64,000 bases of DNA from an uncultured Bacteroidales bacterium (GTDB lineage Bacteria > Bacteroidota > Bacteroidia > Bacteroidales > Muribaculaceae): contig CACWNQ010000001.1 in the NCBI GenBank assembly GCA_902762385.1, positions 124,001 through 188,000 of the forward strand, in the 5' to 3' direction. The notes beneath the pieces are model-generated. The model was not told the origin of the DNA. It ran no database searches and worked only from the letters and a program-made list of their open reading frames with translations. Below, piece after piece: positions 8,673 through 17,868 of this stretch (position 1 is the first letter of the stretch; each line of letters begins with the position of its first letter). The position numbers were made by a program, and so were the translations under genes.

Positions 8673-10424
8673 ATGAATGACGAAAAATTGATTCAAGAGT
8701 TAACTCTTAAAGCACAGCAATGGCTTGGCGAGGGCTATGATGAGGAGACTAAAACACAAATCAAAGCAATGATTGACGCTGATGATAAGACTGAACTCAT
8801 CGAGGCCTTCTACAAAGACTTGGAGTTTGGTACTGGCGGACTTCGTGGTATCATGGGGCCTGGCAGTAACCGCATGAACATCTACACTGTGGGTGCAGCT
8901 ACTCAAGGTCTTGCCAACTACATTAACGAGGCTTTCAAAGACCTGCCTGAGCGCAAGGTAATTGTAGGTCATGATGTGCGTAATAATAGCCGTTTGTTTG
9001 CCGAGACAGTAGCAAATATCTTTAGCGCCAACGGTATCAAGGTATATCTCTTTGAGGGGCCACGTCCCACACCTGAAGTGTCTTATGGTATCCGCCTGTT
9101 GGGATGCCAGAGTGGTGTGAACATTACTGCTTCTCATAATCCTAAGGAGTATAACGGCTACAAAGCCTATTGGGATGACGGTGCTCAAGTGGTTTCGCCT
9201 CACGATGTGAACATTATTAACTATGTGAACAACATTAAAGACGTGAGTGAGATTAAGTTTCAAGGCAATCGCGACCTAATTGAGATTATTGGTAAAGATA
9301 TCGATGAGAAGTATCTTGAAGATATCCACACACTGTCACTGAGTCCTGAGGTTGATGCTAAGCACAGCGACCTGAAGATTGTGTATACTCCAATCCATGG
9401 TGTTGGCCGTTATATCATTCCTCAGTCTATTGAGCGTTGGGGCTTTAAGAACATCATCCATGTGCCTGAGCAGGACGTAATGAGTGGTGATTTCCCAACC
9501 GTTGAGTCGCCAAATCCTGAGAATGCGCCAACTATGCAAATGGCTATCGATAAGGCCGAGGAAACTCAGGCCGACATTGCTCTTGCCAGCGACCCCGATG
9601 CCGACCGCATTAGCGTTGTGTTCAAGAACAATAAGGGCAAGTATGAGCTAGTGAACGGAAATCAGATACAAATCATTTTCCACTACTATCTGCTCACTCG
9701 CAATCGGGAGCTTGGTAAGCTCACAGGTGATGAGTACATCGTTAAGACCATTGTGACTAGTGAAACAATCAAGCGTATGGCTGATAAGCTAGGCGTTAAG
9801 ATGTTTGACTGCTACACTGGCTTCAAGTGGATTGCAACAGTGATGCGTGAGATGGAAGGAAAGGGACGCTACCTGGGTGGTGGTGAAGAGAGTTATGGCT
9901 TCCTGCCTGAGACCTTCGCTCGCGACAAAGATTCAGTTTCTTCAATTCCATTGATGTGCGAAATAGCTGCATGGGCCAAGGAAAAAGGCATGACCATGAA
10001 CGAAATGCTCATCGACCTTTATATGAACTATGGCTACTCCAAGGAGCGTGGCATATCGGTAGTGCGCAAGGGCAAGAGTGGTGCCGAAGAGATTGTGGCA
10101 ATGATGAAGAACTTCCGCGAGAATCCTCAGAAGGAGATTGCTGGTTCGCCAGTTGTGACAATTAAAGACTTCCAGAGTCTTGAGGAACTTGATGTCAAGA
10201 CTGGCAAGGTCACTAAACTTGTGATGCCAACCACCAGCAATGTGCTGCAGTACTACACAGAGGATGGTACTAAGGTTTCGATTCGTCCTTCGGGTACTGA
10301 ACCTAAGATTAAGTTCTACATTGAGGTACACGACAAGCTCGAAAGTGCCGATGAGTATGATGCCAAGAATGAATGGGCCGATGCTAAGATTGACACCATC
10401 TGCCGTGATTTAGGTATCGCTTAA
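8673..10424 (+). CDS. phosphoglucomutase/phosphomannomutase family enzyme
   Basis: A 583-residue alpha-D-phosphohexomutase that interconverts hexose 1- and 6-phosphates. All four family signatures are present: the phosphoserine loop TASHNPKEYNGYK (near 150), the metal-binding DPDADRISV (near 308), the sugar-binding GGGEESYGF (near 402) and the phosphate-binding RPSGTEPKIKFY (near 537). The length fits the long form common in Bacteroidota and Firmicutes. Glucose versus mannose preference cannot be decided here. It is monocistronic between a good promoter and a hairpin at 10438-10467. Its product, glucose 1-phosphate, is the substrate of the RmlA encoded at 61.5 kb. Confidence 0.94.
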   Translation: MNDEKLIQELTLKAQQWLGEGYDEETKTQIKAMIDADDKTELIEAFYKDLEFGTGGLRGIMGPGSNRMNIYTVGAATQGLANYINEAFKDLPERKVIVGHDVRNNSRLFAETVANIFSANGIKVYLFEGPRPTPEVSYGIRLLGCQSGVNITASHNPKEYNGYKAYWDDGAQVVSPHDVNIINYVNNIKDVSEIKFQGNRDLIEIIGKDIDEKYLEDIHTLSLSPEVDAKHSDLKIVYTPIHGVGRYIIPQSIERWGFKNIIHVPEQDVMSGDFPTVESPNPENAPTMQMAIDKAEETQADIALASDPDADRISVVFKNNKGKYELVNGNQIQIIFHYYLLTRNRELGKLTGDEYIVKTIVTSETIKRMADKLGVKMFDCYTGFKWIATVMREMEGKGRYLGGGEESYGFLPETFARDKDSVSSIPLMCEIAAWAKEKGMTMNEMLIDLYMNYGYSKERGISVVRKGKSGAEEIVAMMKNFRENPQKEIAGSPVVTIKDFQSLEELDVKTGKVTKLVMPTTSNVLQYYTEDGTKVSIRPSGTEPKIKFYIEVHDKLESADEYDAKNEWADAKIDTICRDLGIA

Positions 10425-10437
10425 TTCTAGATAAAGT

Positions 10438-10467
10438 GATTAGGGAAGTGATAATGCTTCCCTAATC
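10438..10467 (+). terminator. hairpin after the phosphohexomutase gene
   Basis: A perfect 11-bp inverted repeat (GATTAGGGAAG / CTTCCCTAATC) with an 8-nt loop. The downstream T-tract is poor, so it may stabilise the transcript end as much as terminate. Confidence 0.65.
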
Positions 10468-10510
10468 ATGCTTTAAATATTTAGTAAAACAAATTAAAAA
10501 GATAAATATT

Positions 10511-10837
10511 ATGGCTAACAAGAGACAACTGAAAAAAGCAATCGAGTACGCTTGTGGAGAGATGGCCGGTGAGTGCTACTTTGCTCAAAACACATTTGAG
10601 AATGTCAATCCTGAAGAATGGGAAAAGATAATCCTTGACATTGCTATGCTGCAAGTGCAAGCATTGAAGAGGGTTTCGGTCGACTTCGATAAAGTGCCAA
10701 GAGACTTTACCAATGGTAAGGAATATAACAAGGCCCGTCGCACCTATTTCAAGGCAGTAGAGAAAGCTATTGGCAATTATATGAGAGAGGAGAGCGAGAA
10801 GATTGTAGGCCAGATGAATGCTCTTGTCAAGAAATAA
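10511..10837 (+). CDS. conserved hypothetical helical protein
   Basis: A 108-residue, lysine- and glutamate-rich, mostly helical protein that I cannot assign to a named family. It has no signal peptide or membrane segment. The N-terminus ANKRQLKKAIEYACGEMAGEC and the tail ESEKIVGQMNALVKK suggest an amphipathic helical bundle. It lies between the phosphohexomutase hairpin and the acyltransferase gene. The ATG is preceded by an A-rich stretch, as usual in this genome. Confidence 0.65.
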   Translation: MANKRQLKKAIEYACGEMAGECYFAQNTFENVNPEEWEKIILDIAMLQVQALKRVSVDFDKVPRDFTNGKEYNKARRTYFKAVEKAIGNYMREESEKIVGQMNALVKK

Positions 10838-10899
10838 TTTGATGGTTTTAAGGCGAGAGATGAAGCCTGAGAACGACTTGAAGCTTATTTAAGGCACGA

Positions 10900-11463
10900 A
10901 TGATAAGTAAACTGCTAGGCCGCATCATGAAGAATCATGGGTGGAAGTTCGTTGTGAACATTCCACCCGTGAATAAGTGTGTGATATGTGTGGCTCCACA
11001 CACGAGCAATTGGGATTTTATCATGGGTGAGCTGGCAAGTCGTTCGGTGGGCATGAAGGCTAAGTTTCTTATGAAGGACACGTGGTTCTTTTTTCCTCTC
11101 AAGTATCTGCTTTATGCTCTGGGAGGCATACCTGTGGCTCGTGGCCATCGAACCAACGTGACTGGAGGTGTGGTTGACAGCTTTAATCGCCGTGACAATC
11201 TGGTTGTGGCTGTCACTCCAGAGGGCACACGCAGTCTTAATCCACACTGGCACAAGGGTTTCCTCTATATGGCTCGTGAGGCCAAAGTCCCCATTGTGCT
11301 TGGCTATTTCAATTATGAAAAGAAGATTGTGTGCCTAGATAAGATTTTTGAGCCAAGCGACAATGTGGATGCCGACATGATAGCCATCAAGCAATACTAC
11401 GATAGTGTGGATTGTAAAGGAAAATTCCCCGAGAAATTTACTACTGGACTTGAAAAACAATAA
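10900..11463 (+). CDS. PlsC-like 1-acyl-glycerol-3-phosphate acyltransferase family protein
   Basis: A 187-residue member of the lysophospholipid acyltransferase (PlsC) superfamily, which transfers an acyl chain from a thioester donor to a glycerophospholipid precursor at the inner membrane. The catalytic HX4D box is APHTSNWDF (near 31-39) and the second block is TPEGTRSLNP (near 105-114). It lacks an obvious N-terminal transmembrane helix and is shorter than housekeeping PlsC, so the acceptor lipid is uncertain. It is followed 9 bp later by the nitrilase-family gene. Confidence 0.85.
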   Translation: MISKLLGRIMKNHGWKFVVNIPPVNKCVICVAPHTSNWDFIMGELASRSVGMKAKFLMKDTWFFFPLKYLLYALGGIPVARGHRTNVTGGVVDSFNRRDNLVVAVTPEGTRSLNPHWHKGFLYMAREAKVPIVLGYFNYEKKIVCLDKIFEPSDNVDADMIAIKQYYDSVDCKGKFPEKFTTGLEKQ

Positions 11464-11472
11464 AAAAGCAAT

Positions 11473-12267
11473 ATGATATCGAGAAACTTGCGTGTAGCGC
11501 TTATTGAAGACAATGTGGCTTGGGGTGACAAATATGCCAACCTTGAGCAGCTGGGTCGTAACATCCAGAATGTGAGTGAGGACACCGATTTGGTGGTATT
11601 GCCTGAACTTTTTACCACTGGTTTCATCGTTGATGATGAGGCTGCTGGTCTTGCTGAGCGAAACACTGGCGAAACAATCCGTTACTTGAAAGACCTGTCG
11701 CGCTACCACAATGTGGCAATTGCAGGTAGTTTCTTGGCGAGTACTGCTAGTCAGCTATATAACCGTGCGTTCTTTCTTGAGCCTAACGACGAGGAAGTAT
11801 TCTATGACAAGAGGCACTTGTTCACTATGTCGGGTGAGCAAAACGTTTACAACCAAGGTATTACCAAATCTCCTGTTTTCAGGTTCCGCGGCATGAACAT
11901 TAAGCTGATTGTGTGCTACGACCTCAGGTTCCCGGTATTTTGCCGCAATGTAAAAAACAACTATGACATATTGCTCGTTGTTGCCAATTGGCCCAAAGTG
12001 CGCCTCAACGCATGGAAAACACTGTTGCAGGCACGTGCCATCGAGAATGAGTGCTATGTGTGCGGTGTGAACCGTTGCGGCACCGATCCCAAGGGGCTTG
12101 AGTATGCCACTGGTGGCTCGTGGATAATTGACTTTAAAGGAAAAATAATAGGGGAGAGGAGCACCTCTCCAATTATTGAGGCCGACCTCGCACCAGCCGA
12201 CCTCGCACGTTTCCGTGAGAAGTTCCCCGCATGGCGCGACGCCGATGAGTTCTCGCTAAAAATTTGA
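11473..12267 (+). CDS. nitrilase-superfamily amidase, omega-amidase (YafV) type
   Basis: A 264-residue carbon-nitrogen hydrolase. The catalytic triad is visible: Glu in VVLPELFTTGF (near 45), Lys in FYDKRHLF (near 112) and Cys in LIVCYDLRFP (near 147). MSGEQNVYNQG and the short length match the YafV group, which hydrolyses omega-amides such as 2-oxoglutaramate in metabolite repair. The substrate is inferred from family only. It is probably co-transcribed with the acyltransferase and ends 7 bp before the convergent U32 gene. Confidence 0.87.
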   Translation: MISRNLRVALIEDNVAWGDKYANLEQLGRNIQNVSEDTDLVVLPELFTTGFIVDDEAAGLAERNTGETIRYLKDLSRYHNVAIAGSFLASTASQLYNRAFFLEPNDEEVFYDKRHLFTMSGEQNVYNQGITKSPVFRFRGMNIKLIVCYDLRFPVFCRNVKNNYDILLVVANWPKVRLNAWKTLLQARAIENECYVCGVNRCGTDPKGLEYATGGSWIIDFKGKIIGERSTSPIIEADLAPADLARFREKFPAWRDADEFSLKI

Positions 12268-12274
12268 CAAGCTG

Positions 12275-14113
12275 TCACGCAAGTGATATTTTCATTTCAC
12301 ATTTAGAGCAGTTGCAATCTATTTTTAGCAAAGTGTTGCCGTTTCTCAGGAATAGTGGGGACGGAAGTTTATTGTGCGCGTTTTTGTCTTTAAGGCATGC
12401 GCCAAGTTCTCGGCGAAGGCAGTATCGCGTGTGCATGACAGGGTGAGAGTCATTGGCCATGCCACTGACTTCAATGGCTGGCTCAATTGTGGTCACGCCA
12501 TGATCACGATAAAACTGCTCTGCAATATGGTTGGCGACATTGTCGGCACTCTCAAGGATGCGATTGGGGAATGATGCCTCTTTGTTCTCGGGCTTGCGCA
12601 AATCGCGATGATAGGATGTGCGATGTGTGCGCTCGAGAAGTTCGATGGTTTCTCGTCTTAATTGGGCAATTACCGACACAGGAATGAAGTAATCGCCCAC
12701 GATGTAGCATTGCTTCAAACGGTAAATTGTGTCGCCAAGCCTTGCAAGTACTTGGCGCTGACGCTCAGCCTGAGGCAGCTTAGCTGGTTCGGGCCCATTG
12801 TCGAGTGCGATGGAATGAACTACTGCACATCCTCGCTCGTCGACAGTCTTGAGACATAGCTGCTTGCCTGCCGTCCATAATGTTAAATCAAGATTAATAG
12901 TTCGCTTAGCGCTTGGCTTGGCAAGGACGTCGTTAAAGGCTTTGTCGTAAGTCCTATATACCTTATCGCCACGGCTAATGGCGCAAGAGTCTTTAAGGAA
13001 AAGGCGGTTGCCTGCCACTTTATTTACACGGAAGCCATCGTAGTTGCCGTGGTTGTCGATATAGCTCAGACCGTCGCCATTGGCTATAGCTGTGACAGAG
13101 TCGAGAGTGATCATGTTGCCACGAGCAGTAGATACCTTTCCCAAATACTCACCTTGCGACTTGGGAGTGTGAATTGACGCCATTGATGTGCCACTGCTGG
13201 GCTGGCGTCCATCGATGAAGTAATGGGTAAATGAGCGATTGAAGCTCTTCTCAAGTGTGGGAGTGAAAGATAGGGTTGTAGTGCCACAGGAACTCCTGAG
13301 CAAATCGTTGCGTGAACTTATAATGCGGTCGAGAGCCCGACGGTAGTAGGCCACAACGTTTTTAACATAGTCAACATCCTTTAGTCGTCCTTCAATCTTG
13401 AATGATGAAATGCCTGCGTTGATCATCTGCTCAAGGCGGTCGCTTGCATTGAAGTCGCGCAACGAGAGCAGGTGCTTCGACTTCATGAGTGTGTTGCCAT
13501 GGGCATCCTCTAAATCATAGCTCAAGCGGCAGAACTGCGCGCACTCACCACGGTTGGCACTACGGCCTTTCAATGCCTGGCTAATCTGGCAACGGCCACT
13601 GTAGCTCACGCACAGCGCTCCGTGGCAGAAACCTTCAAGAGGAACCTTGACCTTGATGGCAATTTCACGAATCTCGCTGAGTGACAGTTCGCGGGCAAGC
13701 ACGAGTTGAGAAAATCCCATCTGCTCAAGAAACATGGCTTTCTCAGGAGTGCGCAAGTCGCATTGGGTGCTGGCATGAAGGGCAATGGGCGGCAAGTCGA
13801 GCCGCAACAACGCCATGTCTTGCACAATAAGCGCATCGACACCGGCATGATACAGTTCATGGACCATTCGCTCGACTGCTTTAAGCTCATTGTCATAGAT
13901 GATGGTGTTGACGGTGCAGTAAATGCGAGCTTCGTACAGATGAGCAAAGTCTACAAGTCGCTTGATGTCGTCGATGCTGTTGCCGGCTTGAGAGCGTGCG
14001 CCAAAAGCGCTGGCACCAATATAGACAGCGTCGGCTCCATGCTTAATTGCCTCGATGCCAATGGCGGCGTCACGGGCAGGGGCTAGTAATTCTATTTTGC
14101 GATGTTTGTTCAT
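12275..14113 (-). CDS. rlhA: U32 family protein, RlhA-like 23S rRNA hydroxylase
   Basis: A 612-residue U32 protein with the Cys signature across residues about 163-191 (FCHGALCVSYSGRC then GECAQFC), a DUF3656-like central region and a C-terminal Cys pair in CNCSKCEM. Length and the DUF3656 region fit RlhA (YdcP), which hydroxylates C2501 of 23S rRNA with an iron-sulfur cluster, better than the shorter tRNA enzyme TrhP. Older databases call such proteins collagenase-like peptidases. The ATG lies 7 bp beyond the T-tract of the tRNA-Met terminator, and no separate promoter is visible. Confidence 0.85.
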   Translation of the reverse strand: MNKHRKIELLAPARDAAIGIEAIKHGADAVYIGASAFGARSQAGNSIDDIKRLVDFAHLYEARIYCTVNTIIYDNELKAVERMVHELYHAGVDALIVQDMALLRLDLPPIALHASTQCDLRTPEKAMFLEQMGFSQLVLARELSLSEIREIAIKVKVPLEGFCHGALCVSYSGRCQISQALKGRSANRGECAQFCRLSYDLEDAHGNTLMKSKHLLSLRDFNASDRLEQMINAGISSFKIEGRLKDVDYVKNVVAYYRRALDRIISSRNDLLRSSCGTTTLSFTPTLEKSFNRSFTHYFIDGRQPSSGTSMASIHTPKSQGEYLGKVSTARGNMITLDSVTAIANGDGLSYIDNHGNYDGFRVNKVAGNRLFLKDSCAISRGDKVYRTYDKAFNDVLAKPSAKRTINLDLTLWTAGKQLCLKTVDERGCAVVHSIALDNGPEPAKLPQAERQRQVLARLGDTIYRLKQCYIVGDYFIPVSVIAQLRRETIELLERTHRTSYHRDLRKPENKEASFPNRILESADNVANHIAEQFYRDHGVTTIEPAIEVSGMANDSHPVMHTRYCLRRELGACLKDKNAHNKLPSPLFLRNGNTLLKIDCNCSKCEMKISLA

Positions 14114-14120
14114 TACTAGT

Positions 14121-14156
14121 AAAAAAGAGACCCAAAAACAAGTCTTTGAGTCTCTT
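14121..14156 (-). terminator. Rho-independent terminator of tRNA-Met
   Basis: On the minus strand an 11-bp stem with one G-T wobble (arms 14146-14156 and 14125-14135) is followed by a run of T (14121-14124). It sits 6 bp after the tRNA and immediately before the rlhA start codon. Confidence 0.85.
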
Positions 14157-14162
14157 GAAAAG

Positions 14163-14236
14163 TAGCGGGACTGAGAATTGAACTCAGGACCTCCGGGTTA
14201 TGAATCCGACGCTCTAACCATCTGAGCTATCCCGCC
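14163..14236 (-). tRNA. tRNA-Met (CAT anticodon)
   Basis: A 74-nt cloverleaf without encoded CCA. The 5' end GGCGGGA pairs with TCCCGCT (one G-T). The D arm reads TAGCTCAGATGGTTAGAGC, the anticodon loop is TTCATAA, and the T arm is CTGAG-TTCAATT-CTCAG. The acceptor pairs from position 1, so it is not an initiator type. A CAT anticodon could also be tRNA-Ile2 if lysidine-modified; the overall sequence looks like elongator Met. The anticodon stem has an A-C mismatch next to the loop. Confidence 0.93.
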
Positions 14237-14254
14237 ATTTCACTTTTGCGACTG

Positions 14255-14262
14255 CAAAGGTA
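14255..14262 (-). promoter_or_regulatory. -7 box TACCTTTG for tRNA-Met
   Basis: TACCTTTG on the minus strand ends 18 bp before the tRNA 5' end, consistent with a short leader. It is the only clear promoter upstream of rlhA as well. Confidence 0.7.
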
Positions 14263-14314
14263 CTACATTTTTTTATTCTGTGCAAGAACTACTGGATTTT
14301 TTTGTAAAAAAAGT

Positions 14315-15622
14315 TTATATGTCAGTGTCCTTAGGGAGGTTGTTTTTATCGCATGCAATGACAATCCTGAGTTGTGAGAGGTCGATGTAACGTTGAGCTA
14401 TTGCTTGCAAGTCGTGGCTGGTGGTGCTGATTATTTCATGAATCTGTTCATTGAAATAAGTGGGGTAGATGCCGTAGCAAAACATGCTTCCAATGTAGCT
14501 TGCGATATTGAAAGGTGTGTCGAGAGTCCTTACTAGTTCGCTCAGCATGTGTCGTTTCACTGTTTGTAGCTCTTGCTCTGGGATAGGTTCATCGCACAGA
14601 CGTTGTAACTCTCTCTTGGTTTCATGCAAGACATTCCACACGTGCTTTGTGTCGCACTCGGTGGAAATGCCAATGTATCCGTCGAAAGACCTTCCGCTAT
14701 GACTTGCATTGATGCCATAGGTGTAGCCCTTGTCCTCGCGTATGTTTGTCATCAGCCTGCTGCCAAAATATCCTCCAAGCACTGTGGTGAGAATTCTCAG
14801 TTTCAAGTAATCAGGGTGTTGCCGTGGCACAGTCTTGAGCATCATTACAATAGCGGCTTGAACTGCTCCATCCTTGTTGACAATTTTGAGCATTTCGGGC
14901 GATGGCGACATTTCGGGTTCCAGTATGGGCTCAGGGTCACCGTCGGGCAGCCATTGCGACATTGTGCTCTCGACAGTGGCAATCTCCTTGTGGGTAATGC
15001 GTCCTGAGAGGACAAGATTGCAGTTCTGAGCTTTGTAGAAAGCCGAGTAGAATTCCCGCATGTGATGTTGAGTGAGAGAGTTGATGTGGGTGGGAGTCGG
15101 ATCGGTGGCTAAAGGGTGGTGTTCGCCGTAGTAAAGACGCAAAATCTCTTTATTGGCAATATATTTAACCTTCTCGCGTGCTGTGGCGCAGTTGACCGAT
15201 AGTTGGCGCTTGTTGAGCTCAAACTCGTTGTCGGGGAAAACTGGGAATCGCAGACAGTCGATAAAGATGGGCAGAGTGTTGTTGAAGTTGTCGTTGAGCG
15301 ATGACAACGCAAAAGTTGTGCAGTTGTCGTAGACTTGAAGTGAGCGCCACGCGCCGTAGAAGTCGATGGCTTCAGCAATCTGCGCATGGGTCAAATTCTT
15401 GTTGCCATTGAAGACAGCCATTGAGCATGCTGTGGCTTGCATGGGACGCGATTCATGAAATGCGCCACCAGTCATGTAGATGGTGAGTTTGTTGATTTCA
15501 TCCTCACCATTGCCTACAATCCACAGTTTCATGCCATTGGAAAGCATGATGGGTTCAGGAACGTCGAGCCTTATCTCACGAAAATCGCTTACAGGTGGGG
15601 GGGTGCTACGATCTACTGCCAT
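14315..15622 (-). CDS. M16-fold protein lacking the HxxEH zinc motif
   Basis: A 435-residue insulinase/MPP-like (M16) protein. Features of the family are the N-terminal LSNGMKLWIV, the NELNKRQLSV-type helix and the C-terminal-domain YTYGINASHSG segment. The zinc-binding HxxEH expected about 50 residues into the mature fold is absent; the region after GGAFHESRPMQ reads ATACSMAVFNG. It is therefore likely a non-catalytic M16 subunit, like those that partner active M16 proteases, but no active partner is in the window. No signal peptide is visible. It lies 5 bp after kdsB and is probably co-transcribed with it. Confidence 0.82.
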   Translation of the reverse strand: MAVDRSTPPPVSDFREIRLDVPEPIMLSNGMKLWIVGNGEDEINKLTIYMTGGAFHESRPMQATACSMAVFNGNKNLTHAQIAEAIDFYGAWRSLQVYDNCTTFALSSLNDNFNNTLPIFIDCLRFPVFPDNEFELNKRQLSVNCATAREKVKYIANKEILRLYYGEHHPLATDPTPTHINSLTQHHMREFYSAFYKAQNCNLVLSGRITHKEIATVESTMSQWLPDGDPEPILEPEMSPSPEMLKIVNKDGAVQAAIVMMLKTVPRQHPDYLKLRILTTVLGGYFGSRLMTNIREDKGYTYGINASHSGRSFDGYIGISTECDTKHVWNVLHETKRELQRLCDEPIPEQELQTVKRHMLSELVRTLDTPFNIASYIGSMFCYGIYPTYFNEQIHEIISTTSHDLQAIAQRYIDLSQLRIVIACDKNNLPKDTDI

Positions 15623-15627
15623 AGGAG

Positions 15628-16386
15628 TTATGATTGTTTTGACAGGAACTGTTCGGCTCGCTCAAGGTCGTGAGGGGTGTCGATGCCAATAGAGGAATGC
15701 TGGGTAATACCCACCTTAATCTTTAAGCCATTTTCAAGCCAGCGCAACTGCTCGAGTGATTCGCTAATCTCGAGCGACGAAGGCTGCAACTGTGTGATCT
15801 GTTGAAGAACCGATGCATGGTAGGCATACATGCCCAGATGAGTGTAGTATTGGTGACGGCTTGGCCATAACTCCTTTTCGATGCCACGCAGGTGTGGAAT
15901 CACCGAACGAGAAAAATAGAGGGCGTTCATGTTTATGTCGGTCACAACTTTCACTTTATTAGAGTCTTCGAGGTCGGTATAGCTGCCTTGTTGGTCGAAT
16001 GGCTTAATGAGAGTGGCAATGTCGGTTGTTGCGTCGTCGAAACATTGCATTATGGCCTTGATTTGGTCGGGTTGTATAAATGGTTCGTCGCCTTGAACAT
16101 TAATGATTATGTCCTCATTGCCACCATTGATTTGATAGGCTTCCCAGCAACGATCAGTGCCGCTGCGATGGTGTGACCCTGTCATAACGGCCTTGCCGAA
16201 GCTGTTGACGTGGTTAAAGATGCGCTCGTCGTCGGTGGCGACAATAACATTGTCGATGGCTTTTTCTGCTTGCTCATACACACGTCTTATCACAGTGCTG
16301 CCACCTAGCATTGCTAGTGGCTTGCCTGGGAAACGAGTTGATGCAAATCGTGCAGGAATTATTACTATGAATTTATTGTTTTCCAT
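15628..16386 (-). CDS. kdsB: 3-deoxy-manno-octulosonate cytidylyltransferase
   Basis: CMP-Kdo synthetase, which activates Kdo with CTP for lipid A-core synthesis. At 252 residues it has the normal length. Diagnostic motifs are IIPARFASTRFPGKPLA at the N-terminus, ATDDERI, GSHHRSGTDRCWEA and NVQGDEPF. Presence of the gene indicates a Kdo-containing lipopolysaccharide. A TAACTTTG promoter box lies 18 bp upstream, and the downstream M16-fold gene follows after 5 bp. Confidence 0.97.
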   Translation of the reverse strand: MENNKFIVIIPARFASTRFPGKPLAMLGGSTVIRRVYEQAEKAIDNVIVATDDERIFNHVNSFGKAVMTGSHHRSGTDRCWEAYQINGGNEDIIINVQGDEPFIQPDQIKAIMQCFDDATTDIATLIKPFDQQGSYTDLEDSNKVKVVTDINMNALYFSRSVIPHLRGIEKELWPSRHQYYTHLGMYAYHASVLQQITQLQPSSLEISESLEQLRWLENGLKIKVGITQHSSIGIDTPHDLERAEQFLSKQS

Positions 16387-16403
16387 AATTTAATACTTTG
16401 GTG

Positions 16404-16411
16404 CAAAGTTA
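16404..16411 (-). promoter_or_regulatory. -7 box TAACTTTG for kdsB
   Basis: A minus-strand TAACTTTG ends 17 bp before the kdsB ATG. It probably drives kdsB and the M16-fold gene. Confidence 0.7.
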
Positions 16412-16459
16412 TGAAATAATAACAACACACGCAATAGTGGTCAAAACAACCTGATGCAT

Positions 16460-17848
16460 CTATTTATAGTGTTTTACCACTTGTGGTGCCACATCGGGCG
16501 TGTGAGAGCTAATTATGCGCCAAGGCTTAGGGTAGAGATTGTTGGCTCTGTTTCCTAGATTGTTGACAAAGCCTAGAGTTGAGCCATTGTAGTTTAGCAG
16601 CACGTATCCACGTGGAGCGTCGATGATAATAGCTTGTCCTCGCAAGTAGTCGATGGCAGTCTTGTAGTCAACATCAACCATTGGGAACGAAGTTGGGTTG
16701 ATGCTCGGTGACATGGCCAATTGGTGTGACGGTATTGCTTTTTTGCCTTTTATTGTACCAAGTTCAACTCCAAAATGCTTGATAATGTGCAGTTTGTTAT
16801 ATTTATCTTTAACTGCTGCTTTAATATAGTTGGGCACGGCATTGATGACTTCATTGTTGGCGTCGAGAGAATAATCGCCTTCAATCCAGTTGAGCATCTC
16901 GTTGGGAATTGAGGTGTTCGCCTTTTTTGTTTTTTGAGGCTTGTCGACACGGATGTCGGTTGTGCTGTCTTTATCCTTTTGCAGAACGCACATAAATAAT
17001 CCTTCACCTTTAGTCAGGTGAGGCAAGAACCTGTAACATGGATAGTTGCCGCTAATTTCAGGGTGTATGTTCCACGAGTCGCTGATTGATAGGCTTATAG
17101 GGGTGGCTTTTAAATTGTTGATGATAAAATCTACAATTTCTTCGTTCTCGTGGGTGTTGTAGGTGCAAGTGCTGTAAATGAGCAGTCCACCAGGCTTTAA
17201 GGCAGGCCATATATCTTGGAGAATTGCGCGTTGCCTGGCAGCACATTGCTCAACAAGTGCTGGTGACCATTGTGCTATTGCCTCATCGTCCTTTCTAAAC
17301 ATGCCTTCTCCACTACAAGGCACGTCGGCTGCTATAACATCAAATTCATGAACTAGAGTTCCTATTGATTTAGGATTGTCACAAGTGACCATGCAATTGT
17401 CGGCCCCCCATTTTATCACATTCTCACGCAAAATCTGTGCGCGTTGGGGCATGATTTCGTTTGAGATCATGATGCTTCCTTTAGGCAATGTTTGCAATGC
17501 TGCGGTGGTTTTGCCTCCAGGGGCGGCACACAAGTCAAGGTACTTGACAGGCCGACTGATAAGCGACTTGATGATGTGTGCTATGAACATTGACGAAGGG
17601 TCCTGCACATAGTAGCAGCCCGCATGAAACATGGGGTCGAAAGTGAACGGTGGTCTTTCGGGCAGATAAATGCCGCTTTGGCACCAAGGCACTGATTGCA
17701 TTGCTGTGAGTGCCTTAAAGCCTTTTGCTTCGTTGAAACGTATAGCAGTCGTTGGGCTAGAGCTTGCTATTGCATCAAGCATTGCCTTGGCTTCATTGCT
17801 TGGCAAAATGCCATTTATTTCGTCGATAAATAATTGGTTTAGTTGCAT
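16460..17848 (-). CDS. RsmF/NOL1-NOP2-Sun family rRNA m5C methyltransferase
   Basis: A 462-residue SAM-dependent RNA cytosine-5 methyltransferase. The SAM-binding region contains YLDLCAAPGGKTTA; catalytic Cys motifs are DVPCSGEGMFRKD (near 175) and IYSTCTYNTHENE (near 225). The C-terminal domain resembles RsmF, which modifies 16S rRNA, but the exact target is inferred. The start at 17848 (MQLNQLF) is preferred over 17899 because a TATCTTTG promoter box lies at 17869-17876, inside the longer reading frame. Confidence 0.9.
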   Translation of the reverse strand: MQLNQLFIDEINGILPSNEAKAMLDAIASSSPTTAIRFNEAKGFKALTAMQSVPWCQSGIYLPERPPFTFDPMFHAGCYYVQDPSSMFIAHIIKSLISRPVKYLDLCAAPGGKTTAALQTLPKGSIMISNEIMPQRAQILRENVIKWGADNCMVTCDNPKSIGTLVHEFDVIAADVPCSGEGMFRKDDEAIAQWSPALVEQCAARQRAILQDIWPALKPGGLLIYSTCTYNTHENEEIVDFIINNLKATPISLSISDSWNIHPEISGNYPCYRFLPHLTKGEGLFMCVLQKDKDSTTDIRVDKPQKTKKANTSIPNEMLNWIEGDYSLDANNEVINAVPNYIKAAVKDKYNKLHIIKHFGVELGTIKGKKAIPSHQLAMSPSINPTSFPMVDVDYKTAIDYLRGQAIIIDAPRGYVLLNYNGSTLGFVNNLGNRANNLYPKPWRIISSHTPDVAPQVVKHYK

Positions 17849-17868
17849 TGTGGAAAAATAATCTATTG

